Below, piece after piece: positions 8,811 to 18,325 of a stretch of 44,114 bases of DNA. This DNA comes from Methanobacteriota archaeon. GTDB taxonomy: Archaea; Methanobacteriota; Methanobacteria; Methanobacteriales; Methanobacteriaceae. The translations under genes were made by a program, and so were the position numbers. Within the stretch, counting starts at the first letter, position 1. Each line of letters begins with the position of its first letter. The notes under the pieces were generated by a model, which did not search any database, had not been told where the DNA came from, and was given only the letters and a program-made list of their open reading frames with translations. The stretch covers positions 1-44,114 of the forward strand of contig JAEZKE010000147.1 in assembly GCA_023436175.1 (NCBI GenBank), written 5' to 3'.

Positions 8811-9413
8811 TTATTCTATGTCTCCTTTACGGCCTAAAACGGTATTAGCTATAAGCATTGTAGATACCATGACAAAAATAGTCACTCCCATTAATTCAAT
8901 TGGATTATGTATATTTTGCCCCCAGTACATATTTAGTACAAGGAAAGTAACAAATATTAAAGTTATGTACCATGAATAAGTCGCTGCAAATGTCCCTATT
9001 TTTCTTAACCGTTCATCTCGAGCTTTCTCATCCATTCCAACGAAGGTGAAGAAATTGGTCATCAACGCCATTATGCCCAGAAGGAGGATAACTGCCAACA
9101 GGTCACTCATAGTATTTGTAACTACCATTATAAGCCCAGAAAGCATTAAAGCTACTGATCCAAACCATATACTTACATTGTACATATCATAATTACTAAA
9201 TTTACTTTTACTGTTTTTGTCACTTTTTGTGTTTCTTAATTTATTAAAAACAGGCGCTAAAAAGAACAAAAAGAATGCAAAAAACACGTAGTATATTGGA
9301 TTTTCCAGCACATACCCCATTAAGCCTAAGATACCTAACGAACCCCAGTAATAATTAAATTCTGTTTCCATATTCACACATCCATCAATCTTTAAGTTAT
9401 TTATTTCAAACAT
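8811..9413 (-). CDS. DUF2178-like membrane protein
   Basis: Up to 200 residues with five or six hydrophobic segments and a cytosolic-looking MDEKARDERLRKIGTFAAT loop near residue 127, the signature I associate with DUF2178 proteins that travel with an XRE regulator. The downstream HTH gene starts at the stop codon, so they form a two-gene operon. The ATG at 9413 abuts the operator/promoter, so it would be leaderless or too close; the ATG at 9371 (METEFNYYW) is a plausible alternative start giving 186 residues. Role unknown, possibly a sensor for the regulator. Confidence 0.75.
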   Translation of the reverse strand: MFEINNLKIDGCVNMETEFNYYWGSLGILGLMGYVLENPIYYVFFAFFLFFLAPVFNKLRNTKSDKNSKSKFSNYDMYNVSIWFGSVALMLSGLIMVVTNTMSDLLAVILLLGIMALMTNFFTFVGMDEKARDERLRKIGTFAATYSWYITLIFVTFLVLNMYWGQNIHNPIELMGVTIFVMVSTMLIANTVLGRKGDIE

Positions 9414-9414
9414 A

Positions 9415-9455
9415 ATGTTAGAAATTCATAACATCATGTTATATAATTCTAACAT
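9415..9455. promoter_or_regulatory. Nested palindromic operator over the DUF2178-HTH promoter
   Basis: A 41-bp element symmetric about 9435. The outer arms are ATGTTAGAA (9415-9423) and TTCTAACAT (9447-9455); the inner arms are ATAACAT (9428-9434) and ATGTTAT (9436-9442). It therefore offers four ATGTTA half-sites. On the minus strand a TATA-like TTATATAA overlaps the right part, so protein binding would occlude the promoter. Autoregulation by the adjacent XRE protein is inferred. Confidence 0.7.
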
Positions 9456-9487
9456 AAGTGATATTTAAAACTTTCCGTCTACAAAAT

Positions 9488-10174
9488 TCAGTTTACAAAA
9501 ATAGAACGAACACCAAAATAGAAATCATACCATGAAATATAATGATTTGTAAGTATATAGACCCACCATGTACTCCAAAATACCTCTAAAAGGGCAGCAA
9601 TAGCTAAAACTATGATAATTTTTAAGATCAAAGGTAAAAACTCATTTTTGATGCCTGTTTTAAATCCAACGATATCATGTTTCAATACCGCACTTGCAAA
9701 GGATCCATAAAATTTTAAGAACGCATCTATTGCTAAAAGAGCAACTAAAATTTCTAAAAGTAAATGAAAAGAACCCAAAAATATCAAAACAGCTTTAAAA
9801 ATACCAAATTTCATTATGAGCATGCCTGTAAGAGATCCTGAAAATGAGAAAAGACCTACTAAAATAACAGGAATTATGGCAACTCCCGTAAAAACACATA
9901 AAACAGATAATGTAATATTATTTAAGAAAATACCAAATGAAACAGTACCTAAATAATAAATAAACTGATTAAAAAGATAATTTAATGAAATAATCTCAGG
10001 TAACTGTATTTTAACTTTCATAATTCCAAGGAAAAACCCATAATAAAAAGAAGATGCCGCAGACTGAGGATTTAATATTGCAAATACCAAACCAGATACA
10101 TAAAAGAAAACCCTCAAACACAACGTATTTGGGGCATGTAAAAACCAAATGTTTTTACAGTTGAAAATCTTCAA
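9488..10174 (-). CDS. SpoIIM/DUF95-like integral membrane protein
   Basis: Membrane protein of 228 residues with about five transmembrane helices. The arrangement resembles the SpoIIM (DUF95) family: FGIFLNNITLSVLCVFTG, a glycine-rich loop, then SFHLLLEILVALLAIDAF at the position where the family has an H...E motif. The start is TTG at 10174 with GGTG 8 bases upstream on the minus strand. Archaeal members have no established role; some relatives are linked to membrane remodelling. Family assignment moderate. Confidence 0.6.
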   Translation of the reverse strand: MKIFNCKNIWFLHAPNTLCLRVFFYVSGLVFAILNPQSAASSFYYGFFLGIMKVKIQLPEIISLNYLFNQFIYYLGTVSFGIFLNNITLSVLCVFTGVAIIPVILVGLFSFSGSLTGMLIMKFGIFKAVLIFLGSFHLLLEILVALLAIDAFLKFYGSFASAVLKHDIVGFKTGIKNEFLPLILKIIIVLAIAALLEVFWSTWWVYILTNHYISWYDFYFGVRSIFVN

Positions 10175-10186
10175 TTTTCAAACACC

Positions 10187-10205
10187 AAAAAATCTCCGAT
10201 TTTTT
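10187..10205. repeat. Perfect A/T hairpin upstream of the SpoIIM-like gene
   Basis: AAAAAATC (10187-10194) and GATTTTTT (10198-10205) form a perfect 8-bp stem with a 3-nt loop. The style matches the hairpins arrayed at 27.2-27.4 kb and 42.4 kb. Confidence 0.5.
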
Positions 10206-10309
10206 GAGTGTAAAAATTATAGAAGAGTATTTAGTCGGTAAAACATGTTTTAAACATTCTAAAACCCTTTTATTTAAATCTTCATATTCCGTCATGTTAA
10301 TTATGTTTT

Positions 10310-11422
10310 TTAAAAGATTTTATCACATAAATCTTCAATCTTCAATCTTATATTTTCTATAGGAATATCTTTAAGTATTGCAGCCATCATTGCCCCGCCA
10401 GCACCTACACCTTCCTTTACTGAACCATCCAAGTAACATTTAAGCCCTGCAACTGAAGATTTTTCAAATTCGGGATCAACTGCAAAAATATCGATATCGG
10501 CAACCTGATTAGTTAATTGATTAATATCTGCAGTTTCATCTTCTGCAACAAAAACAGTTGTTACAATACATAAATTAGAGAAATCAAATTCAGGATCAAT
10601 GCCTTTAATAACAGAGCACACTGCTGTCATCTGTGTACCTCCAGCAAGTACAATCGGTATAGAAGAACCCATCACAATCCCCGCCACAGCAGGAATGGTT
10701 GGATCTCCAATGATTTCAACAGCTTTTAGAGCATCTTCTACAATTTCCCCTTCTCCATATCCTGCAGCTTTAAGACCTTCAAGTACCGCTTCATATTTTA
10801 AATTATGAGGATTTTCAGGCATACTTCCGCTTACTTTCTGTTTTGCATCATAGCCAAGGGCGGTTAAAACTCCTAAAGCAGTTGTTGTCCCTGCAGGAGT
10901 ACTTTCCCCAACTACAAGATGATCAGTTAATTTTGATAAAGTTTTTCCAAGTAACATTCCCTTTTCAAATATTTCCCTTGCATTTGAAACGGCATCTCCA
11001 GTCCTTATGTCTTTTCCAGGTTCATCACCTAATTTAATGTAAGGAATATCAGGTTTTATTCCGGCACCAGCATCAGCCACTAATATAGGAATATCTGCAA
11101 GTTCGAGACATGCTTTTGTTATTACAGCAGGTGTCGGGGCAGCTGCCCCCTCAACTACGGTTTGTGGGATCTCTGGCAAGCATCTTGGTTCTCCACATAT
11201 TACAAGTTCTAAATCTGCAGCAGGAGTATATTCAGTGAGTTCAGGTGTAGCGCCTGCTCCTGTTATTCCAGGGATATTGGATGTTTTTGTAGTTGATATT
11301 ACACATAAAAATAAAGTATCTTTTGCCTTTAATTCATCTATAATTTTTGATGAACCATAGCATTTTATATTTTTATTTGGAGTATCTGAATTTGAAATTA
11401 CCCTATCTGATAAAGTTTTCAT
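10310..11422 (-). CDS. UPF0284 / archaeal CobT-like nicotinate phosphoribosyltransferase family
   Basis: Protein of 370 residues of the UPF0284 family, related to nicotinate-nucleotide:dimethylbenzimidazole phosphoribosyltransferase (CobT), which activates the lower-ligand base of cobamides. Glycine-rich segments typical of the family are present: GITGAGATPELTEYTPAADLE, VVGESTPAGTTTALGVL and IVLAGGTQMTAV. An ATG at 11440 is in frame, but GGTGA at 11428-11432 sets the ATG at 11422 as start. It fits the cobamide genes cbiB and cbiG elsewhere in the window. The exact substrate is inferred. Confidence 0.85.
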   Translation of the reverse strand: MKTLSDRVISNSDTPNKNIKCYGSSKIIDELKAKDTLFLCVISTTKTSNIPGITGAGATPELTEYTPAADLELVICGEPRCLPEIPQTVVEGAAAPTPAVITKACLELADIPILVADAGAGIKPDIPYIKLGDEPGKDIRTGDAVSNAREIFEKGMLLGKTLSKLTDHLVVGESTPAGTTTALGVLTALGYDAKQKVSGSMPENPHNLKYEAVLEGLKAAGYGEGEIVEDALKAVEIIGDPTIPAVAGIVMGSSIPIVLAGGTQMTAVCSVIKGIDPEFDFSNLCIVTTVFVAEDETADINQLTNQVADIDIFAVDPEFEKSSVAGLKCYLDGSVKEGVGAGGAMMAAILKDIPIENIRLKIEDLCDKIF

Positions 11423-11585
11423 TATATTCACCAAGGACATTCACTTATTGCATTGTATCTTTAAGTTCAGATATAAAAATATTATAGCAAAAGTATTCAT
11501 TAAAAATAGCCATTCAATAAATTCAGTAGATAAAGTGAATTAATTGTACAGTTTAAAATAAAAGAAAGGGGATGGTTAATCCCAA

Positions 11586-14500
11586 CTAATTTTTCCTTTT
11601 TGGTATTAATCCGCCAGCTATTGCAAGTGCAGCCAATACAAATCCGGCAAGAGGTAGTCCAGTATGCTGTAATGGAATTGTTTTGGTTTTGCTAGCCGCA
11701 TTTGCTTCAGGCACGGATGGCTGTTCAGGTACAGTGTTTTGCACATCAACAATTATACTTGCCAAATTATTCGATTCAAATGGATCAAATGTGTCTGTAA
11801 CTACATTAGCCGCGTTAGTAGCTGCACCAGTTTCATCAGCATACAATACGACCTTCATCCAAGGATCAATGATTCCAAGGTCTCCAAGATTCCATGTTAC
11901 GGTACGGGTTGCAGAGTCATATACTGGTGCAGGATAACCTGCTTCGTATGTTAAGCCCACGAAAGCCATACCTTCGGGTATTTTGTAAGTTACAACGACA
12001 TTTTGGGCAGAATCTGGTCCATTGTTACCAACTTTAACTGTAATCACAGTATTTTCGCCAATGAGAAGTTTAGTCTTACTTATAGAAGTTTTAACGTACA
12101 CATCCGCGTCATTTACAGGATTAACAGTTATAGTTACAGTAGCAGTGGCTAAACCACCTTTACCATCACTGACAAGCACTGTGAAACTATCAGAACCGTT
12201 ATAGTTAGCAAATGGAGTGTAAGTATATGTACCATCCGCATTAACAGTCACAGAACCATGAACAGGATCAGTTCCTTTAGTGTAAGTTAATGAATCGCCA
12301 TCAATATCACTACCAGTTATCTGGCCAGTAGCAGTGGTATCCTCATCAATGGTTTTAGAATCATCATTAGCTACAGGAACATCATTTACTGAATTAACAG
12401 TAATAGTCACTGTCACAATGTCAAATCCACCGTTACCATCGCTAACGAGCACTGTGAAACTATCAGTACCAAACCAGTTGCCATTCGGAGTGTAAGTCCA
12501 AGTTCCATCCAGATTAACAGTCACAGAACCATGAGCTGGATTAGTATCTTTAGCATAAGCCAAAGAATCACCATCAACATCACTACCAGATACGATACCA
12601 GATACACTAGTATCCTCAGGAGTAGTCTTAGAGTCACCAGTAGCTATTGGAGCATCATTCACTGAATTAACAGTAATAGTTACAGTAGCAATGTCAAATC
12701 CACCGTTACCGTCACTAACAAGTACTTTGAAACTATCAGTACCAAACCAGTTGCCATTCGGAGTGTAAGTGTAACTACCATTCGAATTAACGGTTACAGT
12801 ACCATGAACAGGTTCAGTACCCAAAGTGTAAGTCAATGAATCACCATCAATATCAGTAGCTGTTACCTGACCAGTCGCAGTATGATCCTCATCAATAGTT
12901 TTAGAATCATCATTAGCCACAGGAGCATCATTCACTGAATTAACAGTGATAAATACTGTAGCAGTGGCAAATCCTCCATGACCATCGCTAACTGTTACTG
13001 TGAAACTATCAGTACCGTGGTAATTAGCAAATGGAGTATAAGTCCAAGTTCCATCCGGATTAACACTCACAGTACCGTGAACAGGATCACTTCCTTTAGC
13101 ATAGGTTAATGAGTCACCGTCAATATCATTACCAGTTACACTACCAGATATAGGAGTATCTTCAGGAGTAGCAACATCGTGATTACCAACTGTAGGAGCA
13201 TCATTTACCGCAGAAACAGTAATAGATACGGTAGCAGTGTCAAATCCACCATGACCGTCACTAACAAGCACTGTAAAACTATCAGTACCGTGGTAATTAG
13301 CAAATGGAGTATAAGTGTAACTTCCATCAGCATTAACAGTTACAGTACCATGAGCAGGATCACTTTCTTTAGAATAGGTTAATGAATCCCCCTCAATATC
13401 ACTACCAGTCACTGTACCTGTTGCAGTGTGATCTTCATCAATGGTTTTAGAATCATCATTAGCCACAGGAGCATCATTCACTGAATTAACAGTAATAGTT
13501 ACAGTTGCTGTAGCAAATCCACCATGACCGTCACTAACGATTACTTTGAAACTGTCAGTACCATGCCAATTCGCTTCTGGAGTGTAAGTATAAGCTCCAG
13601 TTGCAGTATTAAGGTTTACAGTACCATGCTGAGGAGCATCACCACCAGTTCCAAGAGTGTAAGTTAATGAATCACCAGTATCGACATCAGTACCAGTTAC
13701 GCCACCAGATACAGGAGTATCTTCAGGAATAGTCTGAGAATCACCAGTAACTGTAGGAACATCATTCACTGCAGTAACATGAATAGTTACAGTACTTATA
13801 GCTGTTAAAGTACCATCGCTAACAGTTACAGTGAAAGTATCAGTACCGGACCAATTCGGATTTGGAGTATAAGTCCAACTTCCATCCGGATTAACAACCA
13901 TAGCACCCTGAGACGCAGGAGTTCCTAAAAAATAAGTCAATGAACTATCAACATCACTACCAACCACAGTACCTCCAGTTGAAGTATCCTCAGGAGTAGT
14001 AACATCATAATTACCAACTGTAGGAGCATCATTCACTGGAGTAACAGTGATAAGAACAGTACCTGTAGCTGTTAAAGTACCGTCGCTTACAATGTAAGTG
14101 AAACTATCTGGACCGTTATAATTACCAAATGGAGTGTAACTTGTAGACCCATCCGGATTAACGATTACAGTACCATGAACTGCAGGAGTTCCTAAAGAGT
14201 AAGTCAATGAATCACCATCAACATCACTACCAATTACATTACCAATGATCGGAGTATCCTCAGGAGTACTTTTATCATAATCAGTAGCTGCAGGAGCATC
14301 ATTCACTGAAATAACGTTGATATTAACTGTACTTAGGATTGATCCACCATGACCATCACTAACAAGCACTGTAAAACTGTCAGTACCATGATAATTAGCA
14401 AATGGAGTGTAAGTCCAAGTTCCATCCGGATTAACAGTCACAGTACCATGGGCGGGATCAGTATCCTTAGAGTAAGTTAACGAATCACCATCAACATCAC

Positions 14501-15803
14501 TACCAACTACAGTACCTCCAGTTGAAGTATCTTCATCAGTGTTTACATTATAATTAGGAACTGTTGGCGCATCATTTACAGCAGTAACATGAATAGTTAC
14601 AGTACTTGTAGCTGTAGCAAGATTATCACTAACAGTTACTGTGAAACTATCAGTACCGGACCAATTCGGATTTGGAGTATAAGTCCAACTTCCATCCGGA
14701 TTAACAACTACAGTACCCTGAGATGGAGAAGCTCCTAAAGAGTAAGTTAATGAATCACCATCAACATCACTACCAGTAACTTTACCAGTAGCATCAGTAT
14801 CCTCTTGAGTAGTAACATCATAGCCATCAACTGTAGGAGCATCATTTACCGCAGTAACAGTAATAGTTACAGTTGCTGTAGCAAATCCACCATGACCATC
14901 ACTTACAGTATACGTGAAACTGTCAGTACCATGCCAGTTGCTATTTGGTTTGTAAAAGACATTTCCATTAACAATGGATGCAGTACCATAATCAGCTTGA
15001 GTGACACCAGTAATAGTTAATGAGTCTCCATCCACGTCAAAGTCATTACCCCTTACATTAATAAAGACCGAACCATCCTCATTAATGGTTGCAGCATCAT
15101 TATTAGCTACAGGGTTGTCATTTACTGAATTAACAGTAATAGTTACAGTTGCTGTGTCAGATCCACCTTTACCGTCGCTAACGATTACTTTGAAACTGTC
15201 AGTACCATACCAATTTGCAGTTGGATTGTAAGTCCAAGTTCCAGTCGCAGAATTAAGGTTTACAGTACCATGCTGAGGACCATCAATACCAGTTGCAGGA
15301 GTATAGGTCAATGCATCACCATCAGCATCGCTAGCACTGATTTGGCCAGTTGCACTATTATCTTCATTAATGATCTTAGAATCATCACTAGCAACAGGAG
15401 CATGATTTGATGCTGTAACAGTCAAAGTGCCATACCCTGTAGCAGGGTCATAAGGACCATTACCACCAAATTCAGCCCTTATTGTATGAGATCCAGGGGT
15501 TGAATCAGCCGGGATATGATAATCAACAGATGCTACACCTTGAGCATTGGTATTATCAGAACCTACCAACTGACCATCAACATAAAAATACACGCGCTGG
15601 CCATTATACTTCTCCCAACCACCATTATATCGATCACGTGTTAATGTGGCAGAAAGAGTTACAGTTCCACCTTGTGCTCCACTAACGGGAGAAGTAACTA
15701 CCAAATTTGTATCTCCATCATCAGCTGAAACAGCTCCAACGATAGTCAGTGTAAAAAGAATTGCGAGTGTAAGAAGTATTAAGTGTTTTCCTATTTTTCG
15801 CAC
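11586..15803 (-). CDS. Large cell-surface adhesin-like protein with 12 cadherin-like repeats
   Basis: 1405 residues. A signal peptide (to about residue 27, AVSA-DDGD) is followed by an Ig-like domain (33-130), twelve tandem cadherin/VCBS-like domains of about 92 residues (131-1228), and a DUF11 domain (about 1230-1345). A Pro-rich stretch and the anchor HTGLPLAGFVLAALAIAGG-LIPKRKN end the protein. Each repeat has VNDAP, a D/EDT motif, GSDVDGDSLTY, NPDGTWTYTP and GTDSFTVTVSDG, with acidic residues suited to calcium binding. GTG start with an unusually complete AGGAGGTGA at 15808-15816, implying high expression. Probably attaches to the pseudomurein wall or membrane and mediates contact with partners (inference). 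Confidence 0.88.
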   Translation of the reverse strand: MRKIGKHLILLTLAILFTLTIVGAVSADDGDTNLVVTSPVSGAQGGTVTLSATLTRDRYNGGWEKYNGQRVYFYVDGQLVGSDNTNAQGVASVDYHIPADSTPGSHTIRAEFGGNGPYDPATGYGTLTVTASNHAPVASDDSKIINEDNSATGQISASDADGDALTYTPATGIDGPQHGTVNLNSATGTWTYNPTANWYGTDSFKVIVSDGKGGSDTATVTITVNSVNDNPVANNDAATINEDGSVFINVRGNDFDVDGDSLTITGVTQADYGTASIVNGNVFYKPNSNWHGTDSFTYTVSDGHGGFATATVTITVTAVNDAPTVDGYDVTTQEDTDATGKVTGSDVDGDSLTYSLGASPSQGTVVVNPDGSWTYTPNPNWSGTDSFTVTVSDNLATATSTVTIHVTAVNDAPTVPNYNVNTDEDTSTGGTVVGSDVDGDSLTYSKDTDPAHGTVTVNPDGTWTYTPFANYHGTDSFTVLVSDGHGGSILSTVNINVISVNDAPAATDYDKSTPEDTPIIGNVIGSDVDGDSLTYSLGTPAVHGTVIVNPDGSTSYTPFGNYNGPDSFTYIVSDGTLTATGTVLITVTPVNDAPTVGNYDVTTPEDTSTGGTVVGSDVDSSLTYFLGTPASQGAMVVNPDGSWTYTPNPNWSGTDTFTVTVSDGTLTAISTVTIHVTAVNDVPTVTGDSQTIPEDTPVSGGVTGTDVDTGDSLTYTLGTGGDAPQHGTVNLNTATGAYTYTPEANWHGTDSFKVIVSDGHGGFATATVTITVNSVNDAPVANDDSKTIDEDHTATGTVTGSDIEGDSLTYSKESDPAHGTVTVNADGSYTYTPFANYHGTDSFTVLVSDGHGGFDTATVSITVSAVNDAPTVGNHDVATPEDTPISGSVTGNDIDGDSLTYAKGSDPVHGTVSVNPDGTWTYTPFANYHGTDSFTVTVSDGHGGFATATVFITVNSVNDAPVANDDSKTIDEDHTATGQVTATDIDGDSLTYTLGTEPVHGTVTVNSNGSYTYTPNGNWFGTDSFKVLVSDGNGGFDIATVTITVNSVNDAPIATGDSKTTPEDTSVSGIVSGSDVDGDSLAYAKDTNPAHGSVTVNLDGTWTYTPNGNWFGTDSFTVLVSDGNGGFDIVTVTITVNSVNDVPVANDDSKTIDEDTTATGQITGSDIDGDSLTYTKGTDPVHGSVTVNADGTYTYTPFANYNGSDSFTVLVSDGKGGLATATVTITVNPVNDADVYVKTSISKTKLLIGENTVITVKVGNNGPDSAQNVVVTYKIPEGMAFVGLTYEAGYPAPVYDSATRTVTWNLGDLGIIDPWMKVVLYADETGAATNAANVVTDTFDPFESNNLASIIVDVQNTVPEQPSVPEANAASKTKTIPLQHTGLPLAGFVLAALAIAGGLIPKRKN
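12115..15413 (-). repeat. Twelve tandem coding repeats of about 275 bp
   Basis: The cadherin-like domains of the surface protein are also repeats at DNA level, with long shared tracts (for example the segment encoding AVNDAPTV and the segment encoding GTDSFTV recur in most units). Repeats 8 and 10 share an identical 23-residue opening, indicating recent duplication. Copy number is likely to vary among strains and may be misassembled with short reads. Confidence 0.85.
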
Positions 15804-16633
15804 TTTTTCACCTCCTTTATGCCTGTGTGCTTATATTCAATTGAACATAAGCTCTAATTCACACAGATGATTATTATCCCATGAATATAAAAACTTTTTG
15901 ATCATTTTAGTGATGTTTTTCACATTTAATGGTATATTTGATCTTTTTCAGTATTGTTAGCTAAAATAAGAACAATAGTAGATCAAATTTAATGCATATT
16001 GTAAATATAAAGCATTATTTTAAACTAAAATAATTTTAAACATTATAAATTAAATAAAAAATATATATTATAAATTATTTATTTAAATAAGTATAAAAAA
16101 AGCCTGTGATTATGTATTTAATATTTTATAATTAAAAAAACCATATTTAAACATCATAAAATCCTTATAAAAAAATCACATAAGATCAAGTTTGTGAATG
16201 ATAATGTATTAAATTCAATGTGATTTTAAATACAAAATTTCAAAATGTATTAAATTAAAAATTAGCTAAAAAATTTTTGAAATTTGCAAAAGACATTCAT
16301 TTCAAGTGTAACCAACAAAATTATGATAATTAAAAAATCTTTTAATTTTAAATAAAGCGTATATAAAGCGCTAAATCCAAGTTTAAATGATGATACAGCT
16401 AACAATAATCACCATGCAATATTTATCAAATTATAAATGATTTAGCAAAGTATAGGACATAATACAAATTGAATATTAGAAAAACTAAAAAATTATTTAA
16501 TCACAGATCCAATACTATTTTTAGATATCTAAAAAAGTACAATTATTTATAAACTATTAGACAATCCTTTAAAGCTAAATATAACTGATTATAGAAGTAA
16601 ACCTAACTTATTAAACTTATCGACGTGATATAA
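15804..16633. other. 830-bp intergenic region with an isolated origin recognition box
   Basis: Very AT-rich spacer between the divergent surface-protein and kae1-bud32 genes, holding both promoters. The only distinctive element is an exact ORB core TTTCAAGTGTAA at 16300-16311 preceded by GACATTCA, matching the extended boxes of the origin 14 kb away. No ORF of coding character is present. Confidence 0.6.
16292..16312 (+). repeat. Isolated extended ORB element
   Basis: AGACATTCA followed by TTTCAAGTGTAA has 12/12 identity to the ORB core of the origin, and the flank differs by one base from the GACATGCA flank of the cdc6-proximal boxes. It is a single copy in this spacer. Confidence 0.75.
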
Positions 16634-18277
16634 TTGATTTGTATTGGAATAGAAGGAACCGCAGAAAAAACAGGAGTTGGAATCGTTGACAGTGAGGGTA
16701 ATATCCTCGCATCGTGTGGAAATCCACTGATTCCAGAAAGTGGAGGTATTCACCCACGTGAAGCTGCAGAACATCATGCTGCTGCAATAGTTCCTTTAAT
16801 AAAAGATGCCCTTAAAGAAGCAGATCTTAATATAGAAGATATAGACTTAGTTGCTTTTTCTCGTGGCCCCGGTCTTGGACCAGGGCTTAGAACCACTGCA
16901 ACTGCTGCAAGATCCCTTGCACTTTCACTGAATGTACCTATAATTGGTGTAAATCACTGCATAGGTCATGTTGAAATTGGAAAACTTACAACTGGCGCAG
17001 AAGACCCTGTTTCACTCTATGTAAGCGGAGGAAATACCCAGGTAATTGCTTTTGAGTCTGCAAGATACAGAGTATTTGGAGAAACCCTTGATATAGCTAT
17101 AGGAAACTGTCTTGACCAGTTTGCAAGAGATGTTGGCCTCGGATACCCTGGCGGGCCAGAAGTTGAGAAACTTGCAGGTAAAGCAAATGAATATATTAAA
17201 CTTCCCTATGCTGTTAAAGGAATGGATCTTTCATTTTCAGGTCTACTAACTGCCGCTTTAAGGAAATACGAAGGTGGAGCGCCGTTAAATGATGTATGTT
17301 ACAGTTTACAGGAAACTGCTTTCTCCATGCTTGTGGAAGTAACAGAAAGAGCATTAGCACACACCAAAAAACAGGAAGTCCTGCTGTGCGGAGGGGTTGC
17401 TGCAAACAGCAGACTGCGCGAAATGGTAAGTATAATGGCAGAAGAGCACTTTGCAGAGTTTTATATGCCACCAATGAAGTACTGCGGAGATAACGGTGCT
17501 ATGATTGCCTGGATGGGCCAGTTGATGCATAAATATGGTTTCAGACAGGGAATAGAAGATACAACCGTGATCCAAAAATACAGGACAGACCAGGTTGACG
17601 TTCCCTGGATGCATAAATCAAAAAAACACTTAGTTTTACCGGGAAAAATTGCAGAAAAAGGTGCAGAAGCAAACCTCTATACTGATAAGTGGCTAAATCA
17701 TGATGCTTTTATTAAACAGAGAGTCCCAAAAAGCTACAGGATCCCAGAAATTGACCATCGCCTGAGGAAAAAGAGGACTAAAAAAGAAGCAAAACTTTTA
17801 GGCGAAGCCAAAATGTGCGAAGTCAAAACTCCGCTTATCTACGATATTAACAGGAAAGAACATGCCCTTGTTTTAGAGAAAATCGAAGGAAGAATAATCA
17901 AAGATGTTTTTGAAGATGCTTCCCTGGATGAAATAAAGGTAATTTCAAGGAAAATTGGCGAAAATATAGCAAAGCTGCACAACTGCGGGATAATCCATGG
18001 AGACCTCACAACATCAAATTTAATTTTAGAAGACAACAACATAGTTTTCATAGACTTTGGACTTGGAAAAAATTCAGAATTAGTTGAAGATAAAGGTGTA
18101 GACCTCTTAGTATTTAAAAAAGCCATTGGCGGCATTCATTATGAAATAGCAGATTTATGCTTTAGTGAAATTTTAAAAGGATATGAAACTGCAGATGATT
18201 ATGAAGAAATAGCTGAAAAAATTGATGAAATTGAGGGAAGACGAAGGTACACCGTAAACAACACAGGACAGGATTAA
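16634..18277 (+). CDS. Kae1-Bud32 fusion, tRNA t6A synthesis (KEOPS)
   Basis: 547-residue bifunctional protein. The Kae1 domain (1 to about 325) carries the metal motif HCIGH (His108, His112), VSGGNTQV and CGGVAANSR, and transfers threonylcarbamoyl to A37 of ANN-decoding tRNAs. A basic linker leads to the Bud32 atypical kinase/ATPase (about 385-547), with HGDLTTSN (from His455) and DFGLGK (Asp474). Such fusions are known in several euryarchaea. The start codon is TTG at 16634 with GTGAT a few bases upstream. It begins a run of same-strand genes leading to rps15 and the RecJ-like gene. Confidence 0.96.
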   Translation: MICIGIEGTAEKTGVGIVDSEGNILASCGNPLIPESGGIHPREAAEHHAAAIVPLIKDALKEADLNIEDIDLVAFSRGPGLGPGLRTTATAARSLALSLNVPIIGVNHCIGHVEIGKLTTGAEDPVSLYVSGGNTQVIAFESARYRVFGETLDIAIGNCLDQFARDVGLGYPGGPEVEKLAGKANEYIKLPYAVKGMDLSFSGLLTAALRKYEGGAPLNDVCYSLQETAFSMLVEVTERALAHTKKQEVLLCGGVAANSRLREMVSIMAEEHFAEFYMPPMKYCGDNGAMIAWMGQLMHKYGFRQGIEDTTVIQKYRTDQVDVPWMHKSKKHLVLPGKIAEKGAEANLYTDKWLNHDAFIKQRVPKSYRIPEIDHRLRKKRTKKEAKLLGEAKMCEVKTPLIYDINRKEHALVLEKIEGRIIKDVFEDASLDEIKVISRKIGENIAKLHNCGIIHGDLTTSNLILEDNNIVFIDFGLGKNSELVEDKGVDLLVFKKAIGGIHYEIADLCFSEILKGYETADDYEEIAEKIDEIEGRRRYTVNNTGQD

Positions 18278-18325
18278 TTACCATCTTCACAGTATAAAAT
18301 TACAGTCAGATAAAGGGATAAGACT

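Noticed and set aside
11683..15870. Several plus-strand frames opposite the surface-protein gene
   Set aside because: They are antisense shadows of the repetitive coding sequence, recur once per repeat, and lack starts with ribosome binding sites.
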